From Paraburkholderia fungorum (GTDB lineage Bacteria > Pseudomonadota > Gammaproteobacteria > Burkholderiales > Burkholderiaceae), in the NCBI RefSeq assembly GCF_003610895.1, contig NZ_MCAS01000003.1, forward strand, positions 186,001 to 250,000: a stretch of DNA of 64,000 nt. Direction: 5' to 3'. Below, piece by piece: positions 45,295 through 54,021 of the stretch (position 1 is the first letter of the stretch; every line of letters starts with the position of its first letter). A program made the translations under genes and the position numbers. The notes under the pieces were generated by a model. The model ran no database searches. It was not told the origin of the DNA and worked only from the letters and a program-made list of their open reading frames with translations.

Positions 45295-45774
45295 ATGTCC
45301 CACGCCACCAGGCGACCGCTGGTCGCAATCATGTCGGCCGCCGCAGCATGCTTCACGATGGCTTCAATCACACCGGCGAAGGCGAATGAATTTCTCACGA
45401 CTCCCGCTACCGACAAACGCGCATATTCGCTGTCGGTTTCGACTCAAGGTGGGAAGACCGTTTACCTTGCCGGTCAGCTGAACATCGCCGACCTCGATAA
45501 CAAACCTTTGCCCGGAGATTTCGACGGCCAGGCCCGGGCCGCTTTCAAGCGCATCCAGAAAACGCTCGAGCAATCGGGTGGCAACCTGAGTGACATCGTG
45601 TCGATGACCGTGTTCATCACCGACGTGCGATATGGCGAGCACTTCGCCGACATTCGCAGGGAATTTTTTGCGCCGGGCAAGTATCCGGCAAGCGCGCTGA
45701 TCGCCATTCGCAATCTCGGCATTCCCGGCGCCTTGATCGAAATCCAGGCGACTGCGGTGGTGGGGGGGAAATGA
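45295..45774 (+). CDS. Exported Rid-family protein 2
   Basis: This 159-residue protein has a Sec signal peptide (cleavage near PAKANE) and a Rid domain with LSDIVSMTVFITDVRYGEHF. The C-terminal segment KYPASALIAI lacks the arginine that RidA deaminases use. It is about 60% identical by eye to the protein at 46916-47386. The gene overlaps the downstream amidohydrolase gene by four bases (ATGA), which strongly suggests a joint role in one periplasmic step. Confidence 0.86.
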   Translation: MSHATRRPLVAIMSAAAACFTMASITPAKANEFLTTPATDKRAYSLSVSTQGGKTVYLAGQLNIADLDNKPLPGDFDGQARAAFKRIQKTLEQSGGNLSDIVSMTVFITDVRYGEHFADIRREFFAPGKYPASALIAIRNLGIPGALIEIQATAVVGGK

Positions 45775-46883
45775 CAGCCAACGAATGCGAGCTTTGCGGC
45801 CCAGGACGGCGAAGGTTCTTCACGGGACTGGCTGCGCTGGCGGCAGGCAGTCTGGTCGGCATGCCGTCCGGCAACGCACAGACACAGACCGGCGCCTCCG
45901 GCGCGTCGGTTATCGCACCGGGACGCGACTGGATCGATGTTCACCATCATCTGGTCCCACCGGGTTACATGAGTCAGGTTCCGTCCGACGACGCCGTGCC
46001 TGGTGCGTCGGCCACACCGCGTCGCGCGCTGGACAACTGGACGGTCGCCCATTCGATCGAGCAGATGGACCAGGCGGGCGTCGCGACTTCGATCCTGTCG
46101 ATCAGCAATCCCGGCATATGGTTTGGCGACAACGAGAAAGCGCGCAAGCTGGCGCGCGAGTGCAACGAGTATGGCGCAAAGCTGGTGTCAGCTTATCCAG
46201 GGCGCTTCGGCCTGTTTGCCGCGTTGCCGCTGCCGGACGTGGAAGGCAGCCTGCGTGAGATCGCCTACGCACTCGACGTCTTGAAAGCGGATGGCATCGG
46301 GCTGTACACGAGTTATGGGAACAAGTGGCTCGGTGATCCGGCGTTCGATCCGGTGTTCGCCGAATTGAACCGGCGCAAGGCGATTGTCTACACGCATCCG
46401 ACCACTGCGGATTGCTGCCGCAATCTGCAGGCGGCCGTGTCGCCAAACGTCGTGGAGTATCAAACCGACACGACGCGTGCGATTGCCGAGATACTGGCTA
46501 GCGGCACGGCTTCGCGCTACCCCGACATGCGGATTATTTTTTCGCACGCAGGCGGAACGATGCCGTTTCTGATCGAGCGTTTTGCCGGTTGGGCAAAAAG
46601 TCCGCAGATCGCAAAGAATCTGCCCAAAGGGCTGAAGTGCGAGCTGGAGCGTTTCTATTACGACACGGCTCAAACGTCGAATTCAGTGGCGATGGGTGCG
46701 CTAACCAAGGTGGTGCCCGATTCGCAGATTCTTTTCGGCACGGACTACCCATTCAGAACGGTGGTCGAGCACGTGAAGAATCTCACTGAATGCGGCGTTT
46801 TCGACGACAAACGCTTGAGGGAAATCGGCCGCGGAAATGCGCTCGCGCTGTTGCCCCGATTCAGAACACGAGCCAGTTCATAA
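45771..46883 (+). CDS. Amidohydrolase_2-family metal-dependent enzyme (ACMSD-like), Tat-exported
   Basis: This 370-residue TIM-barrel protein belongs with ACMSD and gamma-resorcylate decarboxylases. The metal motif is WIDVHHHLVPP (His58, His60), followed by FSHAGG and the FGTDYPF block with the catalytic Asp. Members decarboxylate aromatic or muconate-type acids or hydrolyse lactones such as pyrone dicarboxylate. An N-terminal GRRRFFTGLAALAAGS is a Tat signal, unusual for this family, so it should work in the periplasm. It lies between two exported Rid genes and overlaps the first by four bases. Confidence 0.84.
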   Translation: MTANECELCGPGRRRFFTGLAALAAGSLVGMPSGNAQTQTGASGASVIAPGRDWIDVHHHLVPPGYMSQVPSDDAVPGASATPRRALDNWTVAHSIEQMDQAGVATSILSISNPGIWFGDNEKARKLARECNEYGAKLVSAYPGRFGLFAALPLPDVEGSLREIAYALDVLKADGIGLYTSYGNKWLGDPAFDPVFAELNRRKAIVYTHPTTADCCRNLQAAVSPNVVEYQTDTTRAIAEILASGTASRYPDMRIIFSHAGGTMPFLIERFAGWAKSPQIAKNLPKGLKCELERFYYDTAQTSNSVAMGALTKVVPDSQILFGTDYPFRTVVEHVKNLTECGVFDDKRLREIGRGNALALLPRFRTRASS

Positions 46884-46915
46884 AGACTCAAATATCCTTC
46901 TATCAGGAGCAGGAA

Positions 46916-47386
46916 ATGAAGTATCTCAATCGCAAGAAGAACGTTGTTATCGCATTGCTGGGTTTGCTGGCCGGTATCGGTGCCACGGCGAGTCAGGCAA
47001 AAGACTACATCACGACACCGGCTACTCAGGCGCGCGCCTATTCGCTCGCCGTGACGAGCGAGAGTCCGAAGAAGACGGTCTATTTCGCCGGCCAGACAGG
47101 CCGTTTCGGCCCGGATGGAAAGCTTATCGACGATTTCGACGGTCAGGCACGGCGCGCGTTCACGCTTCTCAATGAAACGCTGAAGAAGTCAGGCGGCAGT
47201 GTGGGAGACATTGTGTCGATGACAGTCTTCATCACCGACGTGCGTCAAGGCGAGCATTTTGCCAACATTCGTAAGGAGTTCTTTCCAGATGGCAAGTTTC
47301 CGGGCAGCGCTCTGATCACCGTCGACGGATTGATGGGGCAAGCCCAGATCGAAATTCAGGGTGTTGCGGTGATTGACGGCAAGTAG
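46916..47386 (+). CDS. Exported Rid-family protein 3
   Basis: This 156-residue protein has a Sec signal (cleavage near ASQAKD) and a Rid domain with VGDIVSMTVFITDVRQGEHF. It is a close paralogue of the protein at 45295-45774, with the same missing arginine (KFPGSALITV). AGGAGCAGG lies before ATG 46916. Both copies flank the amidohydrolase gene, so they may have arisen by duplication within the operon. They could form a mixed trimer. Confidence 0.86.
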   Translation: MKYLNRKKNVVIALLGLLAGIGATASQAKDYITTPATQARAYSLAVTSESPKKTVYFAGQTGRFGPDGKLIDDFDGQARRAFTLLNETLKKSGGSVGDIVSMTVFITDVRQGEHFANIRKEFFPDGKFPGSALITVDGLMGQAQIEIQGVAVIDGK

Positions 47387-47396
47387 CAACACCGTC

Positions 47397-47416
47397 GTTT
47401 CACGATGACGTGAAAC
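47397..47416 (+). terminator. Hairpin after exported Rid gene 3
   Basis: GTTTCACG (47397-47404) and CGTGAAAC (47409-47416) form an eight-base stem with a four-base loop directly behind the Rid gene. No T run follows. Confidence 0.55.
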
Positions 47417-47424
47417 CTCAGGAG

Positions 47425-47452
47425 CGCCACCGGTTGGCCGATGCCGGTGGCG
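47425..47452. terminator. Hairpin between convergent Rid and AraC genes
   Basis: CGCCACCGG (47425-47433) and CCGGTGGCG (47444-47452) form a nine-base stem with a ten-base loop. With the hairpin just upstream it separates the converging Rid and AraC genes. Confidence 0.55.
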
Positions 47453-47475
47453 TGTGGTACTCGCCGCGATGGCGT

Positions 47476-48369
47476 TCAAACAACCAGCATTTCAGCGGCC
47501 GGTTGTGCATCCACCACCATGGAATATCGACGAAACTCGCTGGGTGGTACCGCCATGTGTTTGGTGAAGAAGCGCGTGAAATGACTGTGCTCTTCGAAGC
47601 CGAGTTCCAGCGCGATGTCGATCAAAGGCTTGGTGCTGCCAGTGAGCAGCTTGATAGCTAGCGTCATCCGCGTCCAGTCGATGTAGTGCTGCGGCGGAAT
47701 GCCGACGCAGTTCTTGAACTGCTCGAAAAACCGTGATCGCGAAAGCCCGACATAGGTTGCAACGGTTGCGACCGAAGGGTTCTCCGCGGCATTTGCGTTG
47801 ATGTAATCGAGCGCTTTGCGGATCCGGAAATCGGCTGATTTGCCCGATGAGCGGAAACTCATCGTGAGTGCAGGGTCGGCAAAATCACGCACCACCGCTC
47901 GCACGAGGTCCTGAAGAATCGCTTGCGATGCATCCTGGCACGCAACCAGCGGATTGGCGATTGCCGCAGCCAGCCGGTCGACGTGGTGCCTCACGTCGGG
48001 CGTGCATACCACGCTTGAAGACGGAAAGATGCGCGTCGCAGGACTTTCCGGAAGCTGCAGCCGCGTACGCAACCAGTCGACCTCGATCACCAGAGACAGG
48101 ACAACCGAGGGATTCTCGGTCGAGTCGGTTTTGGAGTGCGATTCCCACGGATTGATGAGTAGTGCTCGACCATCCGATAGCACATAGGGCGTCTCGCCGA
48201 TGCGGAAGAAGCTGTCGCTGCCTGCCAGCTTGAAGAGAAACTGATATTGCGCATGGGCATGAGCGACCAGCGCACGCCGGGTGAAGTTGACGCTGGCGCG
48301 CCCGAAAGGCCCTTGCAGTATCCGGCTTGGTTTCGCGCAATCTCGCGATGAATCCTCCATGTGCTCCAT
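47476..48369 (-). CDS. AraC-family transcriptional regulator
   Basis: This 297-residue protein has an N-terminal cupin-type sensor domain (about 20-180) and a C-terminal pair of AraC helix-turn-helix motifs (about 190-290) with VATVATYVGLSRSRFFEQFK and IDIALELGFEEHSHFTRFF. It is divergent from the diheme cytochrome c gene and probably controls the flanking exported-enzyme genes. The effector is unknown. A second ATG three codons into the frame is also a possible start. Confidence 0.88.
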   Translation of the reverse strand: MEHMEDSSRDCAKPSRILQGPFGRASVNFTRRALVAHAHAQYQFLFKLAGSDSFFRIGETPYVLSDGRALLINPWESHSKTDSTENPSVVLSLVIEVDWLRTRLQLPESPATRIFPSSSVVCTPDVRHHVDRLAAAIANPLVACQDASQAILQDLVRAVVRDFADPALTMSFRSSGKSADFRIRKALDYINANAAENPSVATVATYVGLSRSRFFEQFKNCVGIPPQHYIDWTRMTLAIKLLTGSTKPLIDIALELGFEEHSHFTRFFTKHMAVPPSEFRRYSMVVDAQPAAEMLVV

Positions 48370-48460
48370 TTTTTCCTCCTACGGCCAACAGCGCGCGACC
48401 AACGTGAAATGAAAACTGACGGACTATCCGGTAAACAATCGGTCAGTATGGTCAGATGAC

Positions 48461-48474
48461 TGCAATCGATTGCG
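48461..48474. promoter_or_regulatory. Operator-like site TGCAATCGATTGCG between araC and cytochrome c genes
   Basis: Thirteen of fourteen bases match the palindrome seen at 24090, 54050 and 55740. No good promoter overlaps it, unlike at the other sites, so its use is less sure. It lies 42 bases before the cytochrome c start. Confidence 0.5.
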
Positions 48475-48515
48475 GTAGCCTCCCGTAACGGTAACCAGCA
48501 TAAATGGAGACGTCA

Positions 48516-49166
48516 ATGAAAAGGGGTTCAGTGATTTCCCGCATAACGGCGAAATGGGTCGCTGGCACGCTTTTAGGTGTCCTCGCGGCAAGCAGCGAAG
48601 CAAGCGATGTTTCCTCTGTCCGTGTCCAGGACCTCGTGACGCAGCGTTGCGCAGCGTGCCATACCGCCGACGGTAATAGTGTCGTTGGTTTCTATCCACG
48701 CCTCGCAGGACAGAACCCGGACTATCTTCTCCAGCAGCTGCAGATGTTCAAGGGTTCGGACGGGCATCCGCCCCTTCGTCACAGCCTCTCGATGCAGCCA
48801 ATGGTCGCCGACCTGTCGGAAGACGACATGCGTGCGCTAGCGGCCTATTACTCGACACAGACGCCTAAAGATAGCAAGCCCGTCACGGCCGTGGCGCCGG
48901 CGCTTGGTCAAAAGGTCTACACGGCAGGCAGCGAAGCCGGTGCGACCGCCTGTATTGCGTGCCATGGCGCCACTGGTGCGGGTGTGCCCGGCGCCTTCCC
49001 CCGTCTTGCCGGCCAGCACCAGGAGTACGTCGAGGCAGAACTGCACAACTACAAGGAGGGGCGCCGGGGCGGGAAGGGCAAACCGATGACCACTATAGGT
49101 CCGCTGCTTTCGGACGACGAGATCAAGGCGGTGGCCGCTTATGTGGCCGGGCTTAAGACTCCTTGA
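48516..49166 (+). CDS. Periplasmic diheme cytochrome c (c4-like)
   Basis: This 216-residue protein has a Sec signal peptide (about 1-29) and two cytochrome c domains with heme sites CAACH (45-49) and CIACH (146-150), each followed by a PRLAGQ block and by Met candidates as sixth ligands. It is a c4-type electron carrier. ATG 48516 has GGAGA (48506-48510) in front; an in-frame ATG at 48504 overlaps this. Its place next to the second molybdenum hydroxylase suggests that it takes electrons from that enzyme and passes them to an oxidase. Confidence 0.9.
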   Translation: MKRGSVISRITAKWVAGTLLGVLAASSEASDVSSVRVQDLVTQRCAACHTADGNSVVGFYPRLAGQNPDYLLQQLQMFKGSDGHPPLRHSLSMQPMVADLSEDDMRALAAYYSTQTPKDSKPVTAVAPALGQKVYTAGSEAGATACIACHGATGAGVPGAFPRLAGQHQEYVEAELHNYKEGRRGGKGKPMTTIGPLLSDDEIKAVAAYVAGLKTP

Positions 49167-49274
49167 AAATTCGGATTATCTGGTAAGTGGTGCAGCGGGC
49201 CAGAGGCTCAAATGGCGGTAAGTGACGATCTCGATCGTCGGACGCTAAGTATTAACAATAAGAGGCTGGGCATC

Positions 49275-50063
49275 ATGCCGTTTTTCAATCGCGATGGACA
49301 AAAATTGTGGTACGTCGATACGGGCAACGCTACCGGTCCCACCGTCGTCTTCTCCCATGGTTTCCTGATGGACGGATCGATGTTCGCAACGAACATTGAA
49401 GCACTTCGAGGCGAATTTCGCTGCATTGCATGGGATCAGCGCGGTTTCGGCCAGACCGGCGCCGTCGCGCAACCGTTCAGTTTCTGGGACTCCGCGCACG
49501 ACCTGCTGGCACTTCTCGATCATCTCGAGATTGGCTCGGCCGCACTCGTCGGGATGTCGCAAGGCGGTTTTCTGTCCATGCGCGCGGCGTTGCTCGAACC
49601 GGATCGAGTGCGCGCGTTAGGGCTGATTTCGACTCGTGCCGGTGTTGATGAGCAGTCCGTGATCGATTCCTTCACGCAGTTGAAGCGGACATGGGCAGAC
49701 AGTGGGGCCGCACTCGTTGCGGAGCCGCTTCGTTCGCTGTTGATAGGCGGCGATTTCGACGCTTCAAAGTGGACCCGCGCATGGCATCAAATGCGCAGGG
49801 CGGGCTTCGACTATCCGGTAGACGCCCTGACTGGCCGCGACGATCTCACGCCACGGCTTCAGGATATCACCTGCCCAGCCATTGTTTTTCACGGCAGCGT
49901 CGACCCGGCCATCGACATTGCGCATGGACGGTCGTTGGCAAATGGATTGCCGAATACCAAAGGCTTTGTGACGGTCGACGGCGCCGGTCATGCGCCGAAC
50001 CTCACGCATCCACAATTTGTGAATGGGCCGCTGAGAGAGTTTTTACTGCGCTACACGGGCTGA
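49275..50063 (+). CDS. Cytoplasmic alpha/beta hydrolase
   Basis: This 262-residue protein is a typical alpha/beta hydrolase: oxyanion loop FSHGFLMDG, nucleophile Ser95 in GMSQGGF, acid in HGSVDPAID and His in GAGHAPN. It resembles chloroperoxidase-type esterases and ring-cleavage product hydrolases; the exact reaction cannot be told. It has no signal peptide. I choose ATG 49275, with AAGAGG upstream; the frame is open from 49212. It lies between the cytochrome and the second molybdenum hydroxylase genes. Enol-lactone or formamide hydrolysis would be possible roles. Confidence 0.8.
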   Translation: MPFFNRDGQKLWYVDTGNATGPTVVFSHGFLMDGSMFATNIEALRGEFRCIAWDQRGFGQTGAVAQPFSFWDSAHDLLALLDHLEIGSAALVGMSQGGFLSMRAALLEPDRVRALGLISTRAGVDEQSVIDSFTQLKRTWADSGAALVAEPLRSLLIGGDFDASKWTRAWHQMRRAGFDYPVDALTGRDDLTPRLQDITCPAIVFHGSVDPAIDIAHGRSLANGLPNTKGFVTVDGAGHAPNLTHPQFVNGPLREFLLRYTG

Positions 50064-50197
50064 CGCGTGGCGATTGTCCCGCTGGTCGGATGCTGCGTCC
50101 AATATGTTGGCGGTCCGCGGGCGTGGTCTGCGTTTAGAGTTCGTCGTGAAATTTCAGCGAGGGCCATGGAGCACTCACTTTTTAGACGGAGCGAACG

Positions 50198-50659
50198 GTG
50201 CCTCAAACGATCGTTGTCAATGGACAGCCGCACGAAGTGAAATCGAGTCCAGACACACCGTTGCTGTATGTGCTGCGAAACGAGCTGCAGCTTAACGGTC
50301 CCAAGTTCGGCTGTGGGCTGGCGCAGTGCGGTGCATGCACCGTACACCTCGGGGATAACGCAGTGCGTTCATGCGTGTTCCCGGTGTCGGGAGCGGTTCA
50401 GCCTGTCACGACCGTGGAAGGCCTCGCGGCCCAGAAGCCGCCGAACCCGCTGATCGCTTCTTTCGTGAAGCATCAGGCGGTGCAATGCGGCTATTGCATC
50501 AGCGGAATGGTGATGACCTCTGCTGCACTGCTCAAACAGAAGCCGCACGCTACGCGGGCGGAAATCATTGCGGCGCTCGACGGAAACCTTTGTCGCTGCG
50601 GCACGCATTTGCGGATTCTCGATGCCGTGGCGGAAGCGGCTGGAGGCAAACAGGCATGA
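50198..50659 (+). CDS. IorA-like [2Fe-2S] subunit of molybdenum hydroxylase 2
   Basis: This 153-residue subunit has the ferredoxin-type cysteines 39, 44, 47 and 59 and the helical-cluster cysteines 97, 100, 132 and 134. The start appears to be GTG 50198 with GGAGCG upstream. It has no signal and should travel with the Tat-exported large subunit. Its stop overlaps the large-subunit start by four bases. It is about half identical by eye to the subunit at 40705-41199. Confidence 0.9.
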   Translation: MPQTIVVNGQPHEVKSSPDTPLLYVLRNELQLNGPKFGCGLAQCGACTVHLGDNAVRSCVFPVSGAVQPVTTVEGLAAQKPPNPLIASFVKHQAVQCGYCISGMVMTSAALLKQKPHATRAEIIAALDGNLCRCGTHLRILDAVAEAAGGKQA

Positions 50660-52899
50660 CCAGCCGCCGGCGATTTCTCAAGCTGGGCGGCGGCCTTGCC
50701 ATCTCATTCGCGCTGCCCCTGTCGCTGGGTTGGTCCGCGCTGGACGTGCAAGCTGCGGGCGAGGCCGGGACCGGCTCTCGCGATCCGGGCAACGCAGCAA
50801 AGACGCAGGACGCAGCGCGCGTGTCGGCCTGGCTTGCCATCGACACGCGAGGGAACGTAACCCTGTATGCCGGCAAGGTCGAGCTGGGGACAGGCGTGCA
50901 GACCGCGCTTGCGCAACTCGTGGCGGAAGAACTGGATGTGCCGGTTGAGCGTGTGATCGTGAATATGGGCGACACCTCCGTGGCGGTCAATCAGGGACCC
51001 ACCATCGGCAGCCTGTCAATGCAGGTGAGCACGCTGCCGGTCCGCCGGGCGGCTGCAACCGCGCGTGCCCATATCGTTGCCGAGGCGTCGAAAGTCATGG
51101 GCGTGCCTGCCAGTCAGTTGGCGACGCGCGATGCGCGCGTGTATGAGAGCGCCGGTTCGGGGCGCACGATGGCCTATCGGGATCTGGTCCCTGAGACATG
51201 GGCGACACTGCCGGTCGATGAGACGGTCGTGATGAAAGAACCTCGCTCGTTCGCCGTGATCGGCAAACCGGTGCCGCGTCTCGAACTGCCGGCGAAAGTG
51301 GCGGGCGCGCATATGTACCTGCAGAACGTGCGATTGCCGGGCATGGCCCATGCACGCGTGATTCATCCGCCGCTCAATGGCGCGGTACTGGCGAAGGTGG
51401 ATCGAAAGAGTATCGCCGATACGCCGGGTTTGATCGATCTTGTCGTCAAGCAGAACTTCGTTGCGGTGGTCTGCGAACAGGAGTTTCAGGCTGTCTCCGC
51501 GTCTCGTGCGTTGTCCATTGAGTGGACACTGCCGTCAAACGCAATCGACAGTACGGCCGTGTATGAAGCGATGCATACCGAACAGGGCTTCGACGCCGAA
51601 CTGCGCAAAAGCGGGGACGCGGACGCGTCTTTCGAACAGGCCGGCAAGCGTCTGAGCGCGATTTACCGGACGCCTTACCAGACGCATGGCTCGATCGGAC
51701 CGTCGTGTGGTGTGGCGGACGTCAAGGCGGATTTCGCAACCATATGGTCGGCAACGCAGGGTTCGTTTCCGCTGCGCGATGCCGTCGCCGCGCTGATTGG
51801 CATGCCAAAGGAGAAAGTGCGTGTGGTGTGGACGGAGGGCGCGGGTTGCTACGGTCACAATGGCGCTGACGATGCATCGGCCGAGGCCGCACTGATATCT
51901 CAGGCGCTCGGCCGCCCGGTACGGGTGCAATGGATGCGCCACGACGAGCATGGCTGGGACCCGAAATGTCCAGCGGCAGAAGCACAGATCAAGGGTAGCG
52001 TGGGCGCGGACGGGAAGATCGAAAGCTGGTCGTACACGATATCGACACCGACCCACATTTCCCGCCCGATGGGGAGCGCGGGAAACCTCTTGCCGGGCCG
52101 GCTGATGGGTTTGCCGCCCAAGCCGGTACGCGTGGGCGGAGATCATTGTGCGAGAACGTTGTACCACTTCCCGAACGAACGGGTCGCCGTGCGCTGGCTG
52201 CCGGACGGCCCGCTGCGGCCATCGGCCATGCGCGGCCTGGGTGCGGTCGCAAACACGTTCGCCAACGAATCGTTTCTGGACGAACTGGCCGGTCTGGCGG
52301 GTCGCGATCCGTTGGAATTCCGCATCGCGCATCTGAGCGACGAGCGGGCGATCGCGGTGCTTCAGGAGGTGAAGAAGATATCGAACTGGAGTGTGCGGCG
52401 CGCACCCGCGGCCAGAACGGACGCCCCCGTTCGCGAAGGAGTGGGCGTCGCTTTCGCGGAACTCGAACCAGGCGGCGCTTATGTGGCGTCGGTGTGCTGC
52501 GTGGAGGTGGACGTCCAGAGCGGTGAGACCCGCGTGACACGCGTATTTGTCGCGCATGATTGCGGGTTGATCGTGAATCCGGATGGTTTGCGCAATCAGA
52601 TTCAAGGGTGTGTGATTCAAACCCTCAGCCGTTCGCTCAAGGAGGAGGTGCGCTTCAACCAGAAGGAAATGCTGTCGCTCGACTGGGCGAGCTATCCGAT
52701 CATACGGTTCAGCGAATTGCCGTCAGAGGTAACGATCTCGCTGGTGAATCGCGTCGACCGGCCGCCGGTTGGCGCCGGCGAACCGACGGCGCTTACCATC
52801 GCGCCTGCCGTTGGCAATGCAATATTTCATGCGACGGGCGTGCGGCTTAGAAAAACACCTTTTACCGCTGCGGAGTTCAAGGCGGCACAGAAGACCTGA
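50656..52899 (+). CDS. IorB-like molybdopterin subunit 2, Tat-exported
   Basis: This 747-residue large subunit begins with the Tat signal TSRRRFLKLGGGLAIS. It shares the family regions KVELGTGVQTALAQL and the active-site Glu709 in VGAGEPTALTIAP with the protein at 41203-43383, but the cofactor loop differs: GAGCYGHNG stands where the other has GGGFGRRG. Together with the small subunit and the diheme cytochrome it should form a periplasmic hydroxylase or aldehyde oxidase. GAGCYGHNG-type loops occur in nicotinate- and aldehyde-type enzymes, so the two hydroxylases in the window probably act on different substrates. Confidence 0.9.
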   Translation: MTSRRRFLKLGGGLAISFALPLSLGWSALDVQAAGEAGTGSRDPGNAAKTQDAARVSAWLAIDTRGNVTLYAGKVELGTGVQTALAQLVAEELDVPVERVIVNMGDTSVAVNQGPTIGSLSMQVSTLPVRRAAATARAHIVAEASKVMGVPASQLATRDARVYESAGSGRTMAYRDLVPETWATLPVDETVVMKEPRSFAVIGKPVPRLELPAKVAGAHMYLQNVRLPGMAHARVIHPPLNGAVLAKVDRKSIADTPGLIDLVVKQNFVAVVCEQEFQAVSASRALSIEWTLPSNAIDSTAVYEAMHTEQGFDAELRKSGDADASFEQAGKRLSAIYRTPYQTHGSIGPSCGVADVKADFATIWSATQGSFPLRDAVAALIGMPKEKVRVVWTEGAGCYGHNGADDASAEAALISQALGRPVRVQWMRHDEHGWDPKCPAAEAQIKGSVGADGKIESWSYTISTPTHISRPMGSAGNLLPGRLMGLPPKPVRVGGDHCARTLYHFPNERVAVRWLPDGPLRPSAMRGLGAVANTFANESFLDELAGLAGRDPLEFRIAHLSDERAIAVLQEVKKISNWSVRRAPAARTDAPVREGVGVAFAELEPGGAYVASVCCVEVDVQSGETRVTRVFVAHDCGLIVNPDGLRNQIQGCVIQTLSRSLKEEVRFNQKEMLSLDWASYPIIRFSELPSEVTISLVNRVDRPPVGAGEPTALTIAPAVGNAIFHATGVRLRKTPFTAAEFKAAQKT

Positions 52900-52943
52900 A
52901 CCGCTTACCCTGGTGGGCTCCATCCCTGCACCAGGGACCTTGT

Positions 52944-52972
52944 GCCGATGCGCATGCGCATCGGCTTTTTTT
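52944..52972 (+). terminator. Rho-independent terminator after molybdenum hydroxylase 2
   Basis: A 22-base perfect palindrome (52944-52965) gives a nine-base stem with a CATG loop, followed by seven T. A weaker hairpin, CCCTGGTG (52908-52915) with CACCAGGG (52929-52936), precedes it. This clearly ends the operon. Confidence 0.92.
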
Positions 52973-53088
52973 CCCCTCTCCTCAGGTTAAATGGTTCAAG
53001 ATATCGGAGCTACGGTACAGGCGCTGGATGACGGTCATCCTGGGGTCTCGAAGCGCCGGGCACACGCGGAGTTGAGTAACTACACACT

Positions 53089-53994
53089 ATGCTCGACCTC
53101 AACGACTTTTATTACTTCGTGAATGTTGTCGATCGTGGCGGAATGACGGCGGCGAGTCGCAACCTCTCGGTGCCGAAATCGACCATCAGCTATCGTATCC
53201 AGCAACTGGAAGCGTCGCTGGGTGTACGCCTGATTAATCGGTCCTCACGGCAGTTCAGCGTGACGGAAGCCGGCATGGAGTTCTACAAACACGCAGCGCT
53301 GATGCTGGAGGAAGCGCAAGCAGCGGAAGCGATCGTCAAGCGCCGGCTGGTTGAACCCGGCGGTCTCATCCGGGTCACGACGGCGGCTGCAATCGCGGAG
53401 TTCGCCACCTCCAGCTTATTGCCGGAATTTCTTGGCAAATACCCCAGGATCAATGTGATCCAGCACATCACGGATGCCTCCGTCGATCTGATTGCGGAAA
53501 ATTTTGACCTTGCCATCAGGGCACACTCGAATTCCTTACCAGACTCGAACCTGGTACAGCGGACACTGGGTTTTGCACCCTGGCGTCTGTTCGCGGGTCA
53601 ACACTACGTTAAGGCGTTCGGGACACCAGACAGCCCTGAGCAGCTTGCCCGTCACGACGCTCTTTTCATGATGCGAACAGGCGTTCAACCCATGTGGCGG
53701 CTTCGGCGTTCTGACGGTGTTGAGCATCAGGTGCGTCTGCGGCCGCGCGTGATGACCAACGACATGGTCAGCCTGAAGGCCGCCGCCCAGATGGGTCTGG
53801 GAATCGTTGCGCTGCCTGCTTATATCTGTCGTGACGATGTCCTTGCCGGCAGGCTTCAACCCGTACTTCCGGAATGGTCCGCGGGCGAGTCGACCCTGAC
53901 TGCTTTGTTGCCGTTCCGGCATGGGGTATTACCGTCGGTCCGGGCGTATCTGGACTTTCTGGTGAGCGAGATTCCAAAGGCTCTCGTGTTCTGA
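53089..53994 (+). CDS. LysR-family regulator, paralogue of the one at 32.8 kb
   Basis: This 301-residue regulator begins MLDLNDFYYFVNVVDRGG with helix-turn-helix NLSVPKSTISYRI. It aligns over the full length with the protein at 32801-33706. The inducer domain contains LPDSNLVQRTL and MGLGIVALPAYICRDDV. It stands between the hydroxylase operon terminator and the NMT1-like gene, same strand. Control of either neighbour is possible. The upstream 60 bases show no clear T-N11-A box. Confidence 0.88.
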   Translation: MLDLNDFYYFVNVVDRGGMTAASRNLSVPKSTISYRIQQLEASLGVRLINRSSRQFSVTEAGMEFYKHAALMLEEAQAAEAIVKRRLVEPGGLIRVTTAAAIAEFATSSLLPEFLGKYPRINVIQHITDASVDLIAENFDLAIRAHSNSLPDSNLVQRTLGFAPWRLFAGQHYVKAFGTPDSPEQLARHDALFMMRTGVQPMWRLRRSDGVEHQVRLRPRVMTNDMVSLKAAAQMGLGIVALPAYICRDDVLAGRLQPVLPEWSAGESTLTALLPFRHGVLPSVRAYLDFLVSEIPKALVF

Positions 53995-54021
53995 CGGGCC
54001 GTGAATCAGCGAATTGCCGTC

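Noticed and set aside
47758..47770. TGCAACGGTTGCG, similar to the shared operator
   Set aside because: It lies inside the AraC coding region, is shorter and has no promoter beside it.
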